From contig CM056383.1 in assembly GCA_029718625.1 (NCBI GenBank), positions 68,784,131-68,848,130 of the forward strand: a DNA stretch of 64,000 bases, read 5' to 3'. Under the pieces are notes generated by a model, which worked only from the letters and a program-made list of their open reading frames with translations, was not told the origin of the DNA and searched no databases. The position numbers were made by a program, and so were the translations under genes. Positions within the stretch are counted from its first letter, which is position 1. Every line of letters begins with the position of its first letter. The DNA comes from Synaphobranchus kaupii (taxonomy: Eukaryota; Chordata; Actinopteri; Anguilliformes; Synaphobranchidae). Of this stretch, positions 59,665 to 64,000 are shown piece after piece.

Positions 59665-60104
59665 CAGTAGCACAGACTTATTCTGGTTTTGCTGTGGTTT
59701 TCGTACGCAAGTTACCTGAGGATAAGTTGTACATCTTGGAAATGAATCACTCGCACAAGTAGGAGAGGTAGGAATTCTCGAACTTCTCAAACGCGATCTT
59801 CGAACTGGGCTTTCGTTCAAGTCGAACCCGCGGTGTGGTTTGCCTTTATATGTTGCTTTTACCGTTTCTTGAAAACCTTTTTTTTTTCTTCCAGTTATGG
59901 GGATCCGGGAACGGTCAGTGCCAAAGAAAAAACCAGCCGTACTTGCTTAATGTGTTAAGAACGAATGTGATGCAGAGTGATTAGATTAGCAGAGACCTTG
60001 AGTCTGCAGAGTGGAGTCTGTTGGCGTAGGGGTTTCGGTGCTGGTAATTACAGTGCTGTAGGTAAACAGTCTGAACTCTTGGATGTCAGTCGGAGGTCAG
60101 TGCG

Positions 60105-60195
60105 CGCAAGTGCGTGTGTTTGTATCTGTGTGTGTGCGTTTGTGTGTGCTTGTGCGTGCGTGTGTGCTTGTGTGCTTGTGCACGTGTGCGAGAGA
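60105..60195. repeat. Imperfect (TG)n repeat
   Basis: TGTGTGCGTTTGTGTGTGC and similar, ending GAGAGAGATAG. Non-coding. Confidence 0.85.
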
Positions 60196-60612
60196 GATAG
60201 ACGGCGTTTATTTTGATTAAAGTGTGACGCTGAAACAATATGGCCGTGCGGGCTATGAAGGTGAATTCACTGCGTTTACATTACTCTCAGGACGCTGCCA
60301 GGAGATGGAAATGTTTAAGTTTACTTTTGCTGCCGTGACTGAAAGACAACAGTCCTGGAAGCGCTCAAGAGATCAGGTCAGGCTGGTTGTGTTGTCGCTC
60401 GTGTCCTCCGCATATATTAACGGGCAGACGATGAGAAAGGAAAGAGCAGCTGTCGGCAGTCGTGCACTGTATGTATGATTGTGTATCGGTGTATGTGACA
60501 GGTGCTTTAATCCAGAACTATGTATGTGTACCGGAGCCCTCCAGAGTGTCATAGTCGTTTGTCTTATTCGGAGGTGCTAAGACGGCATCTAACCTAATCA
60601 AAAAAGTATCCG

Positions 60613-60682
60613 TACCTGCTGCGGCCTTCTGGTCCCAAAAACTTACCTGCTGCGGCCTTCTGGTCCCAAAACACTTACCTGC
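60613..60682. repeat. 31-bp tandem duplication
   Basis: TACCTGCTGCGGCCTTCTGG followed by TCCCAAAA occurs at 60613 and 60644, with a third, broken start at 60676. Confidence 0.85.
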
Positions 60683-61209
60683 ACTGCTTTCCAGCTGATG
60701 AACATTCCGGACTTTGAATGGCAGCTGTCAGAAGTACAGCGTTAATGGGAAGGGAGGTCTGTTAGAAATGGAGGGAAAAAGCTTTGCAATCGGACAGGAG
60801 AGCAGCTGAGGGCACTGTACGATGGTCCGGCGTGTCCCTAACGGCAGCCCACTCCTCCACAGCCGCCCGCACCCGCGCCCCCCGCCTGGAACGTGTCATT
60901 TCGGAGATTTTAACAGGCTCTCCTCAGCTGTTGGGGATGTGTGCGTGGCACGTGTCCCGATCCAGGCCCTTACAGAAACCGCCCTCCTGCCCCTGCCCCC
61001 CTGCCCTCCCGCCCCTGCCCACCCCCGCCCTATTCGAGGGAGGGAGCCGCGCTAATTTCTGTGCCAGAACAGGGCCCGGCCCACACCCGGGCCCGGCTAA
61101 ACTGGGCCCAAATCACAGGCTTTGGAACCACGGGGCGGTAATTATAGCGCAGCATCGCCTGAGAACCTGCTCCTTAATTCCTCCTCACTCAGATCGCTTC
61201 CCTCACACT

Positions 61210-61256
61210 CTCTCTCCCTCTCCCTCTCTCTCCCTCTCTCTCTCCCTCTCTTTCTG
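61210..61256. repeat. (TC)n tract
   Basis: CTCTCTCCCTCTCCC repeats, ending in TTTCTGTAG. It resembles a splice acceptor, but no donor follows within a plausible exon. Confidence 0.8.
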
Positions 61257-62027
61257 TAGAAAGAGACGCCGTCTTTGGGCTGCCTAGGAATAGACTAGAA
61301 AAACAGGAGGAGATTGGAGGGCAGTGATGAGTAGAAAGAGCAGGGTGGAGCGATACGTGAAGGGTGGTTGCCAGCTCTATCCTACGGCTTTTCTTCCTGC
61401 CCAGTAAAGGCAGTAGCATACCGCTTATATAGGAACTGAAGAGGCCAGAGGAGCCAGTATTTGCAGAAACCAATATGGCGTCCAGTGCACCACAACTCTT
61501 AATTTCCCCATGGATTATATTGGAACAAACCTCTGCCTTTTTCTACAAAACAAAGGGGTTTCCAGTCATATTTTCTCTCCAGTTATACCCATGATACATA
61601 TAAGAATAAGAATCGATGTGTGATTTTACTTGGAATGTTTCGATAACTAAGTTATTGTCGAGTTGTTGTCGGCAGTTCCTACCATTCGCTCGCCCTGCTC
61701 TCCTTCCTGTGCAGTAGATTCAGCAGGCTCTGTTCACTCTGCTCAGTGACACGCAGGTCTCCATGTATTCAAATCCTGTGTCTTGGGGCGTAAAAGTTCG
61801 AGCCACTCTCACTGCTCACGGTCCCAGTCACCTCACAACAGGTTTGGAGCTCATTTGCATCCGTAGTAAGCTGGGTGCATGCAGACACCACATGACCGGC
61901 AGCGGTAAGCCAAAGGTGCCGTGAACAAAATAACAAGAGGAGACCAAACGCCCCAGATTAACAAGGAGAACATGGATATGTTAGCCATGTTACAGTGTAG
62001 TAGCAGGGGCCAGTTATGATTGCTTAA

Positions 62028-62458
62028 AGGTTGTATCAGCGATTTTGGGTGACGTCACTTCTGAAGCGAAATCCCAAACAAACAGAGCCAGCTCCAGCTC
62101 AGAGCCAATTATGTTATGTTTTTAAAAATAGTGTTCAAGCATCCAGAATTATAACCACGTTAATAACGTTTGTAAGAAACCAAACCGTTTGTAAATCCGT
62201 CAAGATTTCAGCGAGATAAGAGTATTAGCGTATTAGTATCACCCACCCCTTGTCGGTGATTGGTTGGAATACTGTTTATTTTGGTTTTGAGTGGTTGGTA
62301 GTACCATTTGTTTTTGTGTACGATCTCGGAGCATAGGCTGCCTACAGAGACGCGGTTTTTTGACGGCCTGCTTATGGGGCGGGCAGCTAGCGGATCGTGA
62401 GGAAAAATCAGATGAATGTGATCATTTATGTTTCGACCCAAAATCGCTGATACAACCT
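62028..62458. mobile_element. Inverted-repeat element flanked by TTAA
   Basis: The ends are AGGTTGTATCAGCGATTTTG and the exact inverse, CAAAATCGCTGATACAACCT. It is flanked by TTAA at 62024-62027 and 62459-62462, the target duplication of piggyBac elements, though the ends do not start with the usual CCC. It is 431 bp with no transposase. Other superfamilies with a TA duplication cannot be excluded. Confidence 0.78.
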
Positions 62459-63660
62459 TTAAGCTCACTTCTCTCGGTTGGAGAGGCTGGCCCCTGTTCC
62501 TTAGCATTTCATATTCACCCCGCCTCTAGCACCACCTTTTTAAAAAAAATAAAACGGTTACTGCTCTTGAACCTCTATGACTACAGGCATAATCCTGCTC
62601 TCTTCTGTAAGGTAACCCTTGGGAGTTTGTTTTCCAAGAGTCAGAATTACTAAGTATTACTGGAACAAAGTAACAGAAGCTCAAACACAGTGGAAGTTTT
62701 TTTTTTTTTAGCCTAAAACATTTATTTATTAATTTTTTGCCGTTATTCATGTCATCTGTGGATTTCTGTGGAACACGAATGTGTGGAGTCATTTTGTTGA
62801 GCCTGTTTTGTGTCATGTTACAAAATGAGGAAAGTTGCAAAACAATGTTACAAAACTGTTGGCGCTATAACATTGGGATCATAAAATAGTTTACAGAGGT
62901 AGACTCGTGAGTTTTAGCACTTTAAACAGTCTTGAGTGACCTGAACATTTTCAAATTTCACCGTAAAAAAAAAAAAAATGCAATGGATGAAAATAAATAA
63001 ACGAAACCACTTGGCTAGTTAAGGGTTTAAGACTGTGATTATAATCAGTCAGTACAGTGTGTACGTTCAGTTCAGGGTCCTTTTGCGTTACAGCTTTAAG
63101 TAGTAAACCTTTCCACTCTCAGATTTCTCTTTCAGATAAATTTATATTTGTATGGATAACCTTTGCCAGTGAGAAACCGGAAACAGGGTGTATGCTTGGA
63201 ACTTAAATTAAAAAAAGAATGTGCTGCATCCAAGAACTGCATTTAAAGGGATAGTCCATTTTTATTACAAAATCTTTAAATATCCAAGACAAGATTAGGC
63301 CGTAAAATTCGATGCATTCATTTGAAGACAAACATCAATTATTCAGGCAGAAAGAAAAACGCAAATGACCAGTCTCCAATTAGAGGTATTCCTGGCAGTT
63401 GTTGGAGAGCAGTGGTTGTTACCTTCCTGTTGCAATAGACCTGCACACTGTTGTCATACAACTTGTCTTCTCACAAATTAGAACACTGGCCCTTTCCAGT
63501 CTGGGGCACAACTTTATCACTGGACATTTAAATTGAACCAGTGTCCTAAAATGAATTGGATTGGTTGAGTCTTGTTATGGTGTTACTGTGGGGCTTGTAG
63601 GGAAGTGATGTCAGATTTTGTTGGGAATTGGGAAACCACCTTTTCAAAAGCTCTGTACCC

Positions 63661-63834
63661 AGACCAGGGGCGTATTTCACGAAGCGGGATTAAGGAGTTA
63701 GCTGGTTAACCTTTTGTAAATATTTTGAATTTGATGGCATCCGATTGGAAGAGAGCCTGGGTTACTTCAAAATATTTACAAAGGTTAGCCGGCTAAGTCC
63801 TTAATCCCGCTTTGTGAAATACCCCCGCCTGGTC
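63661..63834. mobile_element. MITE with GTATTTCACGAAGCGGGATTA ends
   Basis: The inverted ends are GGGCGTATTTCACGAAGCGG and the inverse of CGCTTTGTGAAATACCCCC, continuing into GATTAAGGA and TTAGCC. The inner arms also pair (TTTGTAAATATTTTGA against TCAAAATATTTACAAA). It is related to the element at 12523. Confidence 0.8.
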
Positions 63835-64000
63835 TGAGCCGGACTGATGGTATAGGAACGTGTCCGACCAGTGAAGGCGTCTCCGTAGGAGAGCCGAAAA
63901 GCACGGCCCAGCTAGGTGCATCGGCCTGACGTTGGCTTCCCTTGGATGATGTGAATCTTTTATAGATTGTACTGTTATTATTGAGCGGAGCTTAGATATG

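Overview
The window looks like vertebrate, almost certainly teleost fish, nuclear DNA. It has split genes with GT-AG introns, many short non-autonomous DNA transposons with exact 8-bp target duplications, a tRNA-derived SINE, Penelope-like and LINE 3' ends, and very many (CA)n/(TG)n repeats and poly-C/poly-G tracts. I cannot name the species. No bacterial-style operon, CRISPR array, rRNA or tRNA gene was seen. Almost all long open frames are chance frames in repeats.

Left part (1-17,000). One complete gene lies on the minus strand: CD28, the T-cell co-stimulatory receptor, in four coding exons joined as complement(1201..1311, 3396..3517, 4713..5030, 6709..6793), 211 codons plus stop. It has a signal peptide, one Ig-V domain with the B7-binding MYPPPY motif, a stalk cysteine, a transmembrane helix, and a tail with the YMNM PI3K/Grb2-binding motif. 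Intron phases are 1, 1 and 0. The surrounding DNA is AT-rich and dense in mobile elements. These include two long fold-back hAT-type elements (1981-2752 and 8539-9240, the latter almost perfectly palindromic), a CAGGG-ended hAT family, a PIF/Harbinger-like family with CCAAT-containing interiors, a SINE, a LINE 3' end and a broken Penelope-like endonuclease.

Right part (18,000-64,000). A second transcription unit runs on the plus strand, head-to-head with CD28. I see three non-coding 5' exons with good splice sites: the first ends at 18304, the second is 20567-20613 and the third is 43736-43818. No coding exon of this gene is visible, so translation probably starts beyond the window. In mammals the gene head-to-head with CD28 is RAPH1 (lamellipodin), which makes raph1 the best guess, from synteny only. 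Its large introns contain few recognisable transposons but many minisatellites (60 bp at 31.3 kb, 48 bp at 35.8 kb, 55 bp x 11 at 54.4 kb), a 90-unit CA repeat, CpG-rich patches and a TAAT-rich block that could be an enhancer.

The two genes are not known to work in one pathway. CD28 signals at the T-cell surface through PI3K and Grb2. The other gene, if raph1, would encode an actin regulator. The main points of interest are how this CD28 differs from the mammalian protein, the divergent arrangement, and the contrast between the mobile-element-rich and mobile-element-poor halves.
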